Origin: Acidobacteriota bacterium
GTDB taxonomy: Bacteria > Acidobacteriota > Thermoanaerobaculia > Multivoradales > SZUA-115
DNA length: 18,120 bases
Direction: 5' to 3'
Assembly (NCBI GenBank): GCA_003231035.1
Contig: QIHU01000504.1
Location: forward strand, 1 to 18,120
In this document: positions 17,488 through 18,120 of the stretch, piece by piece
Layout: every line of letters starts with the position of its first letter
Position numbering within the stretch: position 1 is the stretch's first letter
Notes under the pieces: model-generated
What the model saw: only the letters and a program-made list of their open reading frames with translations
Databases searched by the model: none
Told to the model about the DNA's origin: nothing
Translations under genes and position numbers: made by a program

Positions 17488-17512
17488 CTAGAGCCTTCGG
17501 GGCTTCCTCTAG
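17488..17512. repeat. Short inverted repeat upstream of radC
   Basis: CTAGAG (17488-17493) and CTCTAG (17507-17512) form an exact inverted repeat around 13 bases, and an inner AGCC/GGCT pair with a TTCGG loop is also possible. It lies about 55-80 bases before the radC start. No T-tract follows, so a terminator is unlikely; an operator or chance pairing is possible. Confidence 0.25.
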
Positions 17513-17566
17513 ATCCTCCTGCCCCATTTGACACCCAGCCCCTCCACGCCTTACTCCTAGCGGCCC

Positions 17567-18120
17567 ATGCCGCCCAAGCGCCCCCAGAAACCGGCCCATC
17601 CAGCCCCATCCACCACCTCCCCACCCCGGCCTGAGAGCCCCCGAGCGCGCCTCCTGAAGCGGGGCCCAGCCGCCCTCGCGGACGCCGAGGTCCTCGCCCT
17701 GCTCCTGCGCACAGGCGGGCGCGAAAGCTCAGCCCTAGCGGTCGCCCACGACCTGCTCAACTCCCTCGGCGGGCTGGATGGCCTGCTGGGTGCCTCCGCC
17801 GGCCGGCTCCGGCGGAAAGGCATCGGCGAGGCCAGAGCCTCAGTATTGGTCGCCGCGCTTGAACTCGCCCGCCGGCTCGCCCGTCTCAAGGTGCCCGAGC
17901 GCAAGCCGATGTCTCGGCCCGGTCATGTCGCCGCCTACTTGGCGTTGCGGTACTTCTCGCCAGACCAAGAGGTGATCGGCGCCCTGTTTGTCGACGCCCG
18001 CAACCGCCTCATCGCTGACCAGGAATTCTTCCGAGGCAGCCTGAGCAATGCCACGTTCGAGCCACGCCCTATGCTCAAGGAAGGGCTGTTGCGCGGAGCC
18101 GCTGGGCTCATTCTGTTCCA
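17567..18120 (+). CDS. radC: RadC-family JAB/MPN domain protein (3' end cut by window edge)
   Basis: The frame from ATG 17567 is open to the right edge, giving 184 full codons. After a proline-rich start, RARLLKRGPAALADAEVLALL (about 26-46) and LRTGG match the helix-hairpin-helix N-terminal part of RadC. The MPN/JAB domain begins at about 125 with SPDQEVIGALFVDARNRLI and FFRGSLSNA. The last residues, GAAGLILF, come immediately before where the metal-binding H-N-H-P-S-G motif is expected, so that motif cannot be checked. RadC was once linked to DNA repair, but its biochemical role is unsettled; homologues are common in mobile and defence regions. An in-frame TAG at 17558-17560 rules out a longer start, and no Shine-Dalgarno is evident at this ATG. 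A sample is about 80% GC, the richest here, suggesting a resident chromosomal gene. Confidence 0.88.
   Translation, partial: MPPKRPQKPAHPAPSTTSPPRPESPRARLLKRGPAALADAEVLALLLRTGGRESSALAVAHDLLNSLGGLDGLLGASAGRLRRKGIGEARASVLVAALELARRLARLKVPERKPMSRPGHVAAYLALRYFSPDQEVIGALFVDARNRLIADQEFFRGSLSNATFEPRPMLKEGLLRGAAGLILF

Larger units (their letters stand above)
17267..17566. promoter_or_regulatory. Divergent intergenic region between mrr and radC
   Basis: This 300-base stretch has no convincing gene. It must hold the mrr promoter on the minus strand; a TAGTAT hexamer there at about 17299-17304 could be a -10, without a clear -35. It also holds two inverted repeats and a short direct repeat (CTCAGCCGC at 17460-17468 and 17476-17484). 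The radC start lacks an evident Shine-Dalgarno. Confidence 0.4.

Noticed and set aside
17488..17520. Rho-independent terminator before radC
   Set aside because: The stem is short and broken, and no T-tract follows on either strand.
1..18120. CRISPR arrays, tRNA or rRNA genes, transposase genes or IS ends
   Set aside because: No regularly spaced repeats, cloverleaf-like segments, transposase motifs or terminal inverted repeats with target duplications were seen by reading.

Overview
The window is a high-GC bacterial chromosomal segment dominated by an anti-phage defence locus. Hand-counted 60-base samples run from about 52-57% GC in several genes, through about 67% in the drm genes, to about 80% in the radC fragment. 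Gene style (Shine-Dalgarno sites, operon overlaps) fits a high-GC Gram-negative such as an acidobacterium or proteobacterium, but no marker here fixes the taxon.

Left and centre (1-13617, minus strand): an operon read right to left. It runs drmD (SNF2-type helicase), drmMI (adenine-specific DNA methyltransferase), an AlbA_2/Schlafen-like ATPase-fold protein with a C-terminal winged helix, drmA (DISARM helicase) and drmB (DUF1998 family, cut by the left edge). DrmD plus an adenine methylase marks class 1 DISARM. Gene junctions are 10 nt, -4, -4 and -8 nt, each start has a good Shine-Dalgarno, and the genes are probably cotranscribed and translationally coupled. The usual last gene, drmC (phospholipase D family), would lie beyond base 1 and cannot be seen. 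The unusual parts are the AlbA_2 gene between drmMI and drmA, an in-frame 12-bp tandem repeat inside it, and a low-GC target-recognition segment in drmMI.

Centre right (13618-14092): a divergent intergenic region without a convincing gene, carrying an inverted repeat and a weak possible promoter for the DISARM operon.

Right (14093-17266): a plus-strand gene for a patatin-like phospholipase with five predicted membrane segments, convergent with a minus-strand gene for an Mrr-type restriction endonuclease (modified-DNA nuclease family).

Right edge (17567-18120): the 5' part of a radC gene (JAB/MPN domain), with the highest GC in the window, cut just before its expected metal-binding motif. 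It may mark the edge of the defence island or belong to it.

In the expected model, DrmMI marks host DNA, DrmA/DrmB and DrmD act on unmarked phage DNA, Mrr attacks foreign modified DNA, and the membrane patatin may be a membrane-damaging last-line effector. The patatin role and any functional link between the modules are inference.
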